Positions 45,101 to 56,907 of a stretch of 64,000 nucleotides of DNA are shown here, piece after piece (the stretch's first letter is position 1; every line of letters starts with the position of its first letter). Origin of the DNA: Cyanophora paradoxa. Taxonomy: Eukaryota > Glaucocystophyceae > Cyanophorales > Cyanophoraceae. The notes beneath the pieces are model-generated. The model worked only from the letters and a program-made list of their open reading frames with translations. It was not told the DNA's origin and did not search any database. The stretch spans positions 186,001 to 250,000 of the forward strand of contig QPMI01000089.1 of the NCBI GenBank assembly GCA_004431415.1, read 5' to 3'. A program made the position numbers and the translations under genes.

Positions 45101-48100
45101 AAGGCGGAGGCGCCGGGCAGCGGCGCCGTCGGGCTGACGTGGAAGGCCCCGCGGGCGGACACGGCGAAGGTGGAGGGTACGTCGTCTACGCGGACGGGAG
45201 AAGATCGGCGAGGCGCCGGCGGGCAAGAGCACGGAGGAGCCGATCAAGTACCGGGCGACGGGCCTGCAGGCGCCCCGGGCGTACGCGTTCACGGTGGCGG
45301 CGCGGACGAAGGCCGGCGAGGGCGAGCGGTCGGCGCCGGCGTCGCGCTGGTGGCGGCGGTGGCGCCGCGGGTGAACGCGCCCAGGGACGTTGCGGCGAGC
45401 GAGGCTGGGCCCGGGCGGCGACGGTGAGCTGGCGGGAGCCGGAGCCGCTGGAGGGCCCGTGGCGCGCTTCGACGTCTACTCGGAGGGCGCGGCGGCGCCG
45501 CTGGGAGCGTGCCGGCGTCGGCGGGACGGGCAAGGCCGGCGCGCGGGCGTACGAGTTCAAGGCGACGGGCCTGAAGGCGGGCGCGCACGCGTTCTCGGTG
45601 GCGGCGGTGGGCGAGGCGCCGGCGGACGCGGCGGCGGTGGTGCCGGTGGCGCACAGCGCGCCGGTGCTGGCGACGATCTCGACGGGCCTGGCGGGGGCGC
45701 CGACGGCCTGGAGGCCAAGGCGGAGGCGCCGGGCAGCGGCGCCGTCGGGCTTACGTGGAAGGCCCCGCGGGCGGACGCGGCGAAGGTGGAGGGGTACGTC
45801 GTCTACGCGGACGGGGAGAAGATCGGCGAGGCGCCGGCGGGCAAGAGCGCGGAGGAGCCGATCAAGTACCGGGCGACGGGCCTGCAGGCGCCGCGGGCGT
45901 ACGCGTTCACGGTGGCGGCGCGGACGAAGGCCGGCGAGGGCGAGCGGTCGGCTCCGGTGGCAGTGCTCATCGCTGCTCAGGCAGCGACAGTCGGAGCGCC
46001 CAAGGACGTGTCGACTGTTGAGGCGGGCCCTGGCGTCGTTCTCGTCATGTGGCGCGAGCCAGACCCTGCGGAAGGCACTGTCACCTTGTACGAAGTGTAC
46101 TCGGAGTCCTCATCGAATCCGTTCGGAACAATCGGGACGGTGCTTCCATCTGCAGTGTCCGGCAAGCCTGGTACCCGGCGATACGAGTACAAGGCGACAG
46201 GATTGAAGCCCGGCCCGCACTGCTTCGTGATCACAGCTGTTGGAGAGCAGCCTGTGGCGGGGACCGACGGACGCGGAGCCCGCACAGCAGCCGGCGCAGC
46301 ACCAGCGCCAACGGCTCACAGCAAGCCTATCATGACGCACGTTTCTACGGGCCTGGCTGGGGCGCCGACGGGCCTGGAGGCCAAGGCGGAGGCGCCGGGC
46401 AGCGGCGCCGTCGGGCTGACGTGGAAGGCCCCGCGGGCGGACGCGGCGAAGGTGGAGGGGTACGTCGTCTACGCGGACGGGGAGAAGATCGGCGAGGCGC
46501 CGGCGGGCAAGAGCGCGGAGGAGCCGATCAAGTACCGGGCGACGGGCCTGCAGGCGCCGCGGGCGTACGCGTTCACGGTGGCGGCGCGGACGAAGGCCGG
46601 CGAGGGCGAGCGGTCGGCGCCGGCGTCGGCGCTGGTGGCGGCGGTGGCGCCGCGGGTGAACGCGCCCAGGGACGTTGCGGCGAGCGAGGCTGGGCCCGGG
46701 CGGCGACGGTGAGCTGGCGGGAGCCGGAGCCGCTGGAGGTCCCGTGGCACGCTTCGACGTCTACTCGGAGGGCGCGGCGGCGCCGCTGGGGAGCGTGCCG
46801 GCGTCGGCGGGGACGGGCAAGGCCGGTGCGCGGGCGTACGAGTTCAAGGCGACGGGCCTGAAGGCGGGCGCGCACGCGTTCTCGGTGGCGGCGGTGGGCG
46901 AGGCGCCGGCGGACGCGGCGGCGCGGTGCCGGTGGCGCACAGCGCGCCGGTGCTGGCGACGATCTCGACGGGCCTGGCGGGGCGCCGACGGCCTGGAGGC
47001 CAAGGCGGAGGCGCCGGGCAGCGGCGCCGTCGGGCTTACGTGGAAGCCCCGCGGGCGACGCGGCGAAGGTGGAGGGTACGTCGTCTACGCGGACGGGGAG
47101 AAGATTGGCGAGGCGCCGGCGGGCAAGAGCGCGGAGGAGCCGATCAAGTACCGGGCGACGGGCCTGCAGGCGCCGCGGGCGTACGCGTTCACGGTGGCGG
47201 CGCGGACGAAGGCCGGCGAGGGCGAGCGGTCGGCGCCGGCGTCGGCGCTGGTGGCGGCGGTGGCGCCGCGGGTGAACGCGCCAGGGACGTCGCGGCGAGC
47301 GAGGCCGGGCCCGGGGCGGCGACGGTGAGCTGGCGGGAGCCGGAGCCGCTGGAGGGCCCGTGGCGCGCTTCGACGTCTACTCGGAGGGCGCGGCGGCGCC
47401 GCTGGGAGCGTGCCGGCGTCGGCGGGGACGGGCAAGGCCGGCGCGCGGGCGTACGAGTTCAAGGCGACGGGCCTGAAGGCGGGCGCGCACGCGTTCTCGG
47501 TGGCGGCGGTGGGCGAGGCGCCGGCGGACGCGGCGGCGGCGGTGCCGGTGGCGCACAGCGCGCCGGTGCTGGCGACGATCTCGACAGGCCTGGCGGGGGC
47601 GCCGACGGGCCTGGAGGCCAAGGCGGAGGCGCCGGGCAGCAGCGCCGTCGGGCTTACGTGGAAGGCCCCGCGGGCGGACGCGGCGAAGGTGGAGGGGTAC
47701 GTCGTCTACGCGGACGGGGAGAAGATTGGCGAGGCGCCGGCGGGCAAGAGCACGGAGGAGCCGATCAAGTACCGGGCGACGGGCCTGCAGGCGCCGCGGG
47801 CGTACGCGTTCACGGTGGCGGCGCGGACGAAGGCCGGCGAGGGCGAGCGGTCGGCGCCGGCGTCGGCGCTGGTGGCGGCGGTGGCGCCGCGGTGAACGCG
47901 CCCAGGGACGTCGCGGCGAGCGAGGCCGGGCCCGGGGCGGCGACGGTGAGCTGGCGGGAGCCGGAGCCGCTGGAGGGCCCGTGGCGCGCTTCGACGTCTA
48001 CTCGGAGGGCGCGGCGGCGCCGCTGGGAGCGTGCCGGCGTCGGCGGGACGGGCAAGGCCGGCGCGCGGCGTACGAGTTCAAGGCGACGGGCCTGAAGGCG

Positions 48101-51100
48101 GGCGCGCACGCGTTCTCGGTGGCGGCGGTGGGCGAGGCGCCGGCGGACGCGGCGGCGGCGGTGCCGGTGGCGCACAGCGCGCCGGTGCTGGCGACGATCT
48201 CGACAGGCCTGGCGGGGCGCCGACGGCCTGGAGGCCAAGGCGGAGGCGCCGGGCAGCAGCGCCGTCGGGCTTACGTGGAAGCCCCGCGGGCGGACGCGGC
48301 GAAGGTGGAGGGTACGTCGTCTACGCGGACGGGAGAAGATTGGCGAGGCGCCGGCGGGCAAGAGCACGGAGGAGCCGATCAAGTACCGGGCGACGGGCCT
48401 GCAGGCGCCGCGGGCGTACGCGTTCACGGTGGCGGCGCGGACGAAGGCCGGCGAGGGCGAGCGGTCGGCGCCGGCGTCGGCGCTGGTGGCGGCGTGGCGC
48501 CGCGGGTGAACGCGCCAGGGACGTGGCGGCGAGCGAGGCCGGGCCCGGGCGGCGACGGTGAGCTGGCGGGAGCCGGAGCCGCTGGAGGGCCCGTGGCGCG
48601 CTTCGACGTCTACTCGGAGGGCGCGGCGGCGCCGCTGGGAGCGTGCCGGCGTCGGCGGGACGGGCAAGGCCGGCGCGCGGGCGTACGAGTTCAAGGCGAC
48701 GGGCCTGAAGGCGGCGCGCACGCGTTCTCGGTGCGGCGGTGGGCGAGGCGCCGGCGGACGCGCGGCGGCGGTGCCGGTGGCGCACAGCGCGCCGGTGCTG
48801 GCGACGATCTCGACGGGCCTGGCGGGGCGCCGACGGCCTGGAGCCAAGGCGGAGGCGCCGGGCAGCGGCGCCGTCGGGCTGACGTGGAAGGCCCCGCGGG
48901 CGGACACGGCGAAGGTGGAGGGGTACGTCGTCTACGCGGACGGGAGAAGATCGGCGAGGCGCCGGCGGGCAAGAGCGCGGAGAGCCGATCAAGTACCGGG
49001 CGACGGGCCTGCAGGCGCCGCGGGCGTACGCGTTCACGGTGCGGCGCGGACGAAGGCCGGCGAGGGCGAGCGGTCGGCGCCGGCGTCGGCGCTGGTGGCG
49101 GCGGTGGCGCCGCGGGTGAACGCGCCAGGGACGTCGCGGCGAGCGAGGCCGGGCCCGGGGCGGCGACGTGAGCTGGCGGGAGCCGGAGCCGCTGGAGGGC
49201 CCGTGGCGCGCTTCGACGTCTACTCGGAGGGCGCGGCGGCGCCGCTGGGAGCGTGCCGGCGTCGGCGGGGACGGGCAAGGCCGGCGCGCGGCGTACGAGT
49301 TCAAGGCGACGGGCCTGAAGGCGGGCGCGCACGCGTTCTCGGTGGCGGCGGTGGGCGAGGCGCCGGCGGACGCGGCGGCGGCGGTGCCAGTGGCGCACAG
49401 CGCGCCGGTGCTGGCGACGATCTCGACGGGCCTGGCGGGGCGCCGACGGGCCTGGAGGCCAAGGCGGAGGCGCCGGGCAGCGGCGCCGTCGGGCTTACGT
49501 GGAAGGCCCCGCGGGCGGACGCGGCGAAGGTGGAGGGTACGTCGTCTACGCGGACGGGGAGAAGATCGGCGAGGCGCCGGCGGGCAAGAGCGCGGAGGAG
49601 CCGATCAAGTACCGGGCGACGGGCCTGCAGGCGCCGCGGGCGTACGCGTTCACGGTGGCGGCGCGGACGAAGGCCGGCGAGGGCGAGCGGTCGGCGCCGG
49701 CGTCGGCGCTGGTGGCGGCGGTGGCGCCGCGGGTGAACGCGCCCAGGACGTCACGGCGAGCGAGGCCGGGCCCGGGGCGGCGACGGTGAGCTGGCGGGAG
49801 CCGGAGCCGCTGGAGGGCCCGTGGCGCGCTTCGACGTCTACTCGGAGGGCGCGGCGGCGCCGCTGGGGAGCGTGCCGGCGTCGGCGGGGACGGGCAAGGC
49901 GGCGCGCGGGCGTACGAGTTCAAGGCGACGGGCCTGAAGGCGGGCGCGCACGCGTTCTCGGTGGCGGCGGTGGGCGAGGCGCCGGCGGACGCGTGGCGGT
50001 GGTGCCGGTGGCGCACAGCGCGCCGGTGCTGGCGACGATCTCGACGGGCCTGGCGGGGGCGCCGACGGGCCTGGAGGCCAAGGCGGAGGCGCCGGGCAGC
50101 GGCGCCGTCGGGCTTACGTGGAAGGCCCCGCGGGCGGACGCGGCGAAGGTGGAGGGGTACGTCGTCTACGCGGACGGGGAGAAGATCGGCGAGGCGCCGG
50201 CGGGCAAGAGCGCGGAGGAGCCGATCAAGTACCGGGCGACGGGCCTGCAGGCGCCGCGGGCGTACGCGTTCACGGTGGCGGCGCGGACGAAGGCCGGCGA
50301 GGGCGAGCGGTCGGCGCCGGCGTCGGCGCTGGTGGCGGCGGTGGCGCCGCGGGTGAACGCGCCCAGGGACGTGGCGGCGAGCGAGGCCGGGCCCGGGGCG
50401 GCGACGGTGAACTGGCGGGAGCCGGAGCCGCTGGAGGGCCCCGTGGCGCGCTTCGACGTCTACTCGGAGGGCGCGGCGGCGCCGCTGGGGAGCGTGCCGG
50501 CGTCGGCGGGGACGGGCAAGGCCGGCGCGCGGGCGTACGAGTTCAAGGCGACGGGCCTTGCGTTCGGCCCACACGCGTTCTCCGTCGCCTCCGTTGGTGT
50601 CCCAGCCGCTGGCTCGCCAGAGGGCGCGGCCCCCGTGGCGCACAGCGCGCCCGTGGCGCTCGCGCTTGTCAAGCCCCGCCCCCCGCCGTTCGAGCTGCGC
50701 GTCGCCTCGACGTGGGAGACTGGCGTGGAACTGGCGTGGACGCGCCCGCGGCACGTGCCGCAGGGCTCGATCGTCGGGTTCGACGTGATGCAGGACGGCC
50801 GCGCGGTCGGCACGGCGCCGCCCACACCCGATGTCGCCTACAAGGTTGACGGCCTCGCGCCGGGCTCGTCGTACCGCTTCGCGGTGCGCACGCAGCTGGC
50901 GGGCGGCGCGGAGGCCGGTGAGGACCTGTGCAGCAGCCCCGTCGTTGTCACCGTGCTGGTCCCGAAGCCGCCGGCGCCGCCGCCGCCGTCGCCGCCGCCG
51001 GCCCCGGCGCCGCTGCCAGCGACGGCCAGCGCCATGGAGCTCAACCTGATCGACGTCCGGGTGCGCAGCGAGCATCGAATTCCCGACATTTCCGCCCGTG

Positions 51101-54053
51101 GCCACGCCTCTCGCCCTGCCTCTGACCTGGGCCTTCCCCTCGCAGCCGCGGACGGCGAACGTGAAGTGGAAGCGGCCGCAGGGCCTCCCCGCCTCCATCG
51201 TCGTCGACGCCTACGAGGTGCGCCAGCAAATTTCCAGCGAATTTCATGGGTCGGAACCAGGGAAATCGCGTCCTTGTAAACGGAACCGGGGGCTCTCCAC
51301 GCGAATTTAGACGGAGTGCTTGATGCGCCTGTGAAGGAACTCGCACCCTTACAAGACAAAATCGGCCCGGGGACAAATTAGAGTCGTCCCCCCGAGATTC
51401 CAACGAGCACCGACGCGTTTGATTTTCGGCGCAGGTGTACGTGGACGGGAAGCACGTGGCGACGGTGAGCCCGCTCTCGATGAAGCCCGAGCCCGGCCCC
51501 GGGGACGACATCCCGCACTCGCTCCTCGGGCTCGAGCCCAACACGACGTACGCCGTCTCCGTCAACGGTGAGCGCCCGTCTTGGCGCGCGCTGCGCGCTC
51601 TCCGGGACGACTAGCTAGAGGGAACACCGCCCACTTCCGACTCCACTGCGTGGCTAGTGCTCTCCACTGCCTTTGGGATCCCCGACCTAGAGGCCATGGC
51701 CGAATTAGCTTGATTATGCTTAGCTTCACAGAGAGCTCCACATTTAGGTGGCGATGGGAATCTCTCCGACCTTGACGCTTCATCTTTCGCCTTTCGGATT
51801 CCGTTTTTCTGATCGTGGGCACCGGCTTCGTGCGTGCGCAGCGATGTTCGCGGGGAGCGTGGTGGGGAGCGTCCCGCCCATGCTCGTCTCGACGCCCCCG
51901 CTCGCCATCTCCTCCCGCTCCGTCCGATTCGCCCTCCGCATCGCCGACATCCGGGTGCGCGGTTCTAGTAATCTTCTGGAAGCCGCAGCTAGAAGCTTAT
52001 AATTAAGCGTGGGCTTGACGCCATAACCGACAAGCCGCTCGCCCCCACGTCTTCGTCCAACACTGTCCTCGCCCGACACTAACGCCCTCGCCCTATTCGT
52101 CCCGCCCGCCCGCCCACTTCTAACGACTCTCACCCCACGTCCTCGCCCGATTCTAACTAACACCCCCGCCCCCGCCCCCGTCCCCGCCATCGCCCCCGCC
52201 CTGGCCCCACCCGCCCGCCCGCCCACTTCTGACGGCCCCGCCCCCGGCAGTCGGACACAGCGATGCTGGAGTGGAACCGCCTCGACCTCCCGGACGTCTC
52301 CCACTACCAGGTTCGAAACCGGCATAGTTACATTTACAATCCAGTCCTTCGGCTGCTGTACAATATCTCCATTATGAGATTAGAAGTAAAGGATGGCCAC
52401 GGGCGCCGGCCACGCTTCTCGCCTCCAAACGAATCGCGCGCTGTTTTCAATCTAATTTCCACTGTGAAAATCGCGGCTAGTTCTAGACCTCCCGGACGTC
52501 TCCCACTACCAGGTGCCCCGCGCCGCGCCCCGGGCTGTTGAATTCGAAACCGGCAAATTTATATCACAATGCAATCTTTTAGCGGCTGTAAAACATCGAT
52601 TAGAAGTCACGGATCGCGAATCGCTGTTTCCAGCCTCCAGGATCGGAACGGCAATTGTACGAGTGCTTATAAATTACGCCCCGGGGCGCAGGTGTACCAG
52701 GATTACTTAGCCTGCGCCCCGATTACTTAGCGATAGCGAGAGAAATTTAACAAACGTGAGCTTAGAGCTCACGCCCCGGGGCGCATGCGCAGGTGTACCA
52801 GGACGGCGACATGATCGCCGACAACGTCGTACCCTTCGACGCGGGCACCGAGGTGCGCGTGCGCGCGCGCCCGGACGGATGGGTGGATGGATGGAGCGCT
52901 AAGAACCCGCGCCGCCGCTCGCGATCGCTCGCTAGAATTGAGGGTTAGGAATCCCTTCCGTGGGGTCCCTTCCGTTCTAGAATTGAAACCGCGGCGCTCG
53001 AGTCGTCGAGCCTAGGTGCGCGTGCGCACCCGGATGGATGGATGGATGGATGGATGGAAACAATTAGAGATCCCTATAGCCGTTTTCAACAAGATTAGAT
53101 TACTAAAATCCATTGATGATTATGGATGGATAGAGCGCTGAGAACTCGCGCCGCCGCTCGCGATCGCTCGCCCCCATTCGTTGATCATGGCTCGTGCCGG
53201 CGCCGGCAGGCCGTGTCGCCGCGCAGGATGCCGGTGTACCACCCTGTGGACGGGCTCGAGCCCAACACGACGTACGACTTCTCCGTCCAGGTCCGTCCTT
53301 GTACAACAAATATTATATCATTTATTGGATGCCGCTTCTCTTCGCGTATATATACATATAAGCACGCGCTTTTAACGGGGAAAGGGGGCCGCCCCGGCCC
53401 GCCGACGAGGGGGCCGCTTTAACAGCGGCTCCGTATACGCTGCTCCGAAGGTACAGCTTGCGCCACGGCTGCGATAATCAGAAGCATCGGGGGAAATTTA
53501 ACTGCGGACACTCGAGGCGTCGAGCCTAGGCAGTGCTACATTTGCTTCCTACCTTCCTTCCTAGGCAGTGCTACATTAGCTTCCTACCTTCCTTCCTAGC
53601 TTCACGCACTAGCTTCTCATCTAAGCAGTGCCCAACACGATGTTAGCCGCACGTGTACGCTGCTCCGTGGGTGCAGCTTGCGCTGTAGCCACGGCTGCGA
53701 TGGTCAGAAGCGGGCGCTCGAGTCGTCGAGCCTGCGCAGTGCTACCTTCGCTTCCTACCTAGTGCTACCTGATCATTAGATTTATTTTTAGCTACACTTA
53801 GTGCCTCGCCGCTCCAACCTTGACCTGACCTGCCGCACTGCGGCACGCGCGCGTGCCGCTTCTCCTCCGTGCAGGCGATCTTCAAGGGCGGCAAGCCGGG
53901 GCCCCTGACGAACACCGTCGAGGCGACGACCACCGAGGAGCACGAGCACGAGGTCCGCCCCTTTAACTTCGATTTCCCAGAGAGAATCTTCTTATATTGA
54001 TCGATCTGAACGCCTCGCAGAACATTCACGTCGGCATCATCGAGCACCTCTGA
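39119..54053 (+). CDS. Giant fibronectin type III repeat protein (spliced; frame broken in places)
   Basis: N-terminal exons are Pro/Glu-rich (VPAPEPEPEPMEEEEE, about 39360) with EEPFRNIVFAPPRS, then a coiled coil ADALKKRVAELEDALRDAL (about 39800-39860). From 40140 the protein is fibronectin III domains. The first unique domain is ITKVAPAGPGAATIAWSVP. It is followed by alternating type A (VNAPRDVAASEAGPGAATVSW) and type B (APTGLEAKAEAPGSGAVGLTW) domains, about 17 A and 16 B. Unique domains follow at 50560-50960 (FELRVASTWETGVELAW), a Pro-rich spacer, and short exons to 54053: GKHVATVSPLSMKPEP, PHSLLGLEPNTTYAVSV, MLEWNRLDLPDVSHYQ, VYQDGDMIADNVVPF, PVDGLEPNTTYDFSVQ, AIFKGGKPGPLTNTVEA, NIHVGIIEHL. 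No transmembrane segment or signal peptide was confirmed. FN3 arrays serve as extended scaffolds or adhesive surfaces. ATG 39119 is only a candidate start. One-base losses in many copies break the frame. Confidence 0.65.
40425..50556 (+). repeat. Tandem array of about 16 units of 620 bp (two FN3 domains each)
   Basis: Type A domains begin near 40427, 41041, 41660, 42283, 42903, 43520, 44137, 44752, 45368, 45985 (diverged), 46650, 47269, 47890, 48505, 49120, 49735 and 50350. Type B domains lie between them. Copies are nearly identical at DNA level apart from one-base differences in G or C runs, and the copy at about 45955-46350 which is clearly older. Confidence 0.9.
52284..52513 (+). repeat. 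Duplicated exon edge (27 bp) in FN3 gene intron
   Basis: The exon end coding DLPDVSHYQ with its GT donor (52284-52312) is repeated exactly about 200 bp downstream at 52486-52513, followed by a different continuation. Only the first copy lies after the open exon MLEWNRL. Confidence 0.7.
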
Positions 54054-56907
54054 GCGGGCTCGAGCTCGAGGCGGGCCCATTTCCTCTGTATTTAATTTCT
54101 TTAATTTGTAGGTATCCACAGTTGGTTTTGCACGCAACGACGTCGCGCGATGCGTTGATCTTTCCAGGGTAGCGAATTTGGCCATGGGTAGCTTCTCCGT
54201 TTCTGAAAGGTTTTGACGGGGTGTACTTAGGCTTTCGCCGTATGTGTATTTTATATTTTTGTAATTATAGCTAGATTGAATGTGAACTTGGATCAATATA
54301 TGATTGTCTAGATCTGATCATGACGCCGTGCGTGTGATCATGATCATGATATCGATGTTGATGCGGGCCCGGGGGTCATCCGTAGTTACCGACGAAGTAT
54401 CGATCTAAACTAATATGAATTATAAATAATTGAATCTCGGCTGTAAGAAAACTAGCTATAGGCTGCATTGATTTGAAAGCCAACTGACGGTTGAAGACTA
54501 GATTGCAAGGGGGGGTACCCCCTCCCTTGCTCCCCTGGTGAATTGGTGCGGCGTACTTTCTGTGTTAGCAATTTTTGTAAGATGCGATTCTTTGCATGCG
54601 CTCTCGTATAGGCGTGATCACATCGTAGCCGCTGCGAGCGGCGGAAAAAAATGCAAGGGCGGGGCTGCGCAAACATGTCGCGCTCGCGCCTCACCTGCTA
54701 TCGCTATATGCGCCAAACCACGTGCACCTGAATGCTCTCAATGCGCTCTACAAACTCTGTCATACATGCCTTGGCTCTAGAAGCGGCGCGTGGCTCGCTA
54801 GGCCGCCTCAAGTACCTGTTGTACCGGGCGCCGAAAAAATGCGCTCCTGCGAGTTTCAGGGATATCGTGTTGCAGTACCCGGCCAGATAGCCCCCCCCAA
54901 AGCCTTGAACCGGGTACGCGTCACCCGGCCTTCGCCCGGGTCCGCGGACGACAAACGTAGTCGCAAGCGAAGGTCAGCTTTGCTCGAGCTCCATCGCAGC
55001 CGCTCGGCTGCCATACTGGCGGCAAATGCACTCGCTGCGCATGCTGGAAGCACTTCGCTCGACCGGACACGTTGGCACGTGAGAGAGTGCAGAAAGAAGG
55101 CGCCCACTACGCAGCGTTCCGGTGCGCGCCCGGCTGCGTCGCGGCCTCGAGCTCGGCCTATAGCTACGCTCTCGGTTTCTGACGGACTCCGGTTCAAGCA
55201 GACTTCAGCTCGGCGTTGTCATTCTCTTCAAGCACAAGAACCTGCACAAGCACGTTCGTCAGTGCCGGAAGAAGGCGCCCGCGACGCCGCCTTCCGGTGC
55301 GCGCCGCTTGCAATTGGCCGAGGCCGCGCCGATGGTTCTGCAGCTGCAGCTGACTGCCGGCGCCTTTCGCCCGCCGACCGCAGATCCGAGCTTCAGCAGC
55401 AGCAACCTCTGACGCGTGGCCATGGGTCTGGCCTCGCCTCTAGCAGCAGCCTCTAGCAGCAGCAGCCTCGCCTGGCCTCCCTCGCCTGGCCTCTAGCAGC
55501 AGCCTCTCACGCGTGGGCACGTTGTCGGAGTGAACCTGCATCTGCCATATTGGTCTGCATCGGCCCGCGCGCGCCACGCTGCCCTCGCGCACCGATGCCG
55601 GCGCCATGCAGCCGGCGGCAGGCTCGAGAGACAAGTGACGGCGCGGCTCGACGGGCGGGGCGGGAGCGCGGCGGGCTGGGTGCGGCTCGCCGGTCAAGCA
55701 TGCGCATGCGCAGGCTATGAACAGGGCGCGGCGCCACCTGCCGCCGCTCCGCCCGCTTCCTCGCCCGCCGCCCCGCCGGCTGCTTCAACTTCGTCGACTC
55801 CAGGTTCGCCACGCCGCTGCTGCTGCGCACCTGACCCGGCCGACCCCGCTGGGCCCCGCCCCGCACAGTCGCTGTCCAGGGAGAGCTGACGTCGGCTCTG
55901 CGCATGCGCAGGCTAAGTGCATCCACTGCCTCTCCTCCCACTTTCACGCCCGCCGCCGCCCTCGCCTGTCCGCCGCCGCCGCTCGCCACCCCTGCTCGCC
56001 TCGCCACCCCACCCAGGCCCGTCCGCCCGCCCCGCCTCTCTGACCCGCACCCCCCCCCCCCCCCCCCCCCCCCCCCTTCCCCCTCCCCCGCCCCGGCGCC
56101 CGCCTCGCCCGGCCGCCCACCTCGCGTCTCTGCCCCCCCCCCCCCCTCTCAAGACCCCTGCAATGTGCACAAGTACCCCCCCTTGCACCTCCGCGCGCGG
56201 CCCGCACTTGCCGCACTTGCGCACGGCCGGGCGCGGTCTGCTAGTATAGTCTGGGGTATACGTAACGGCGTACGGGGACGCCACAAGTAGGGGAGCGGAA
56301 CTCAGATACTCACTTTTTTGTAGCTATAGGCAATGGCGTACAGCTGCAAAGCCGACAGCTGCAAAGCCGAGGCAATTGCAAACAGCTGCAAAGCGTCAAC
56401 TTGAGACAATCGCAAGTAAGCAACGGCTATATAGCTATGGCTACAGCTACGTATACGGCAGAAACTGAAACTTTGGCTACGGAAACGGCGGCTGGCCATG
56501 GGTCGACAAGCCTACTAGTGGCCGCTTGTGGATGTGCCACGGTGGGCGGCCACTTGCAATTGTGGGCGGCCGCTTAAGCTTGTTCGCAGTAAAATACGTA
56601 CTAGCGAAGTCCGGCGCCAGCATAAAACCCGGGCTTGCGCGAGCTAGCTATATATATAGACGTAAAGCTAGATACACGGCAAAAGGTCGGGTTACGGCCT
56701 GGCCATGGTGTGAACTTCGGAAGGCCCCGCACGGGGCGCACTGCGGCATGCTGGTCATGAAGCCCGACGGTCGAGCACAATCCCCTCCTTCGCCGCCGCC
56801 CCTCCTCCGTGCCCGCTCATCCTTCAGAACATAGAAAACATGAACAAGTGAGGCAAATAACACGTGCACTACGGTAAATATAAAGCGCCAAATCACCTTT
56901 TCGCTCG
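54054..56907. other. Long spacer with possible unrecognised plus-strand exons
   Basis: 2.85 kb between convergent genes. 54.05-54.8 kb is AT-richer and seems empty. Around 55075-55120 and 55225-55310 two similar segments code HVRECRKKAP and HVRQCRKKAP, with the phrase GAAGGCGCCC...TTCCGGTGCGCGCC repeated. They may be duplicated zinc-finger-like exons. Poly-C runs at 56051-56076 and 56133-56146 resemble the C-rich intron tracts of plus-strand genes. No complete gene could be built. Confidence 0.35.

Noticed and set aside
40859-49398. Many long antisense and alternate-frame Arg/Gly-rich ORFs over the FN3 array
   Set aside because: They follow from GC-rich repeats that lack stops in all frames. 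Their products are low-complexity and shift with the homopolymer differences.
40425-50556. CRISPR-like or transposon-derived array
   Set aside because: Units are 620 bp, contiguous, and code two FN3 domains each. There are no spacers or terminal inverted repeats.
54856-55197. Minus-strand ORF in the long spacer
   Set aside because: Arg/Ser-rich composition and no family similarity. The plus strand shows a repeated coding-like segment instead.
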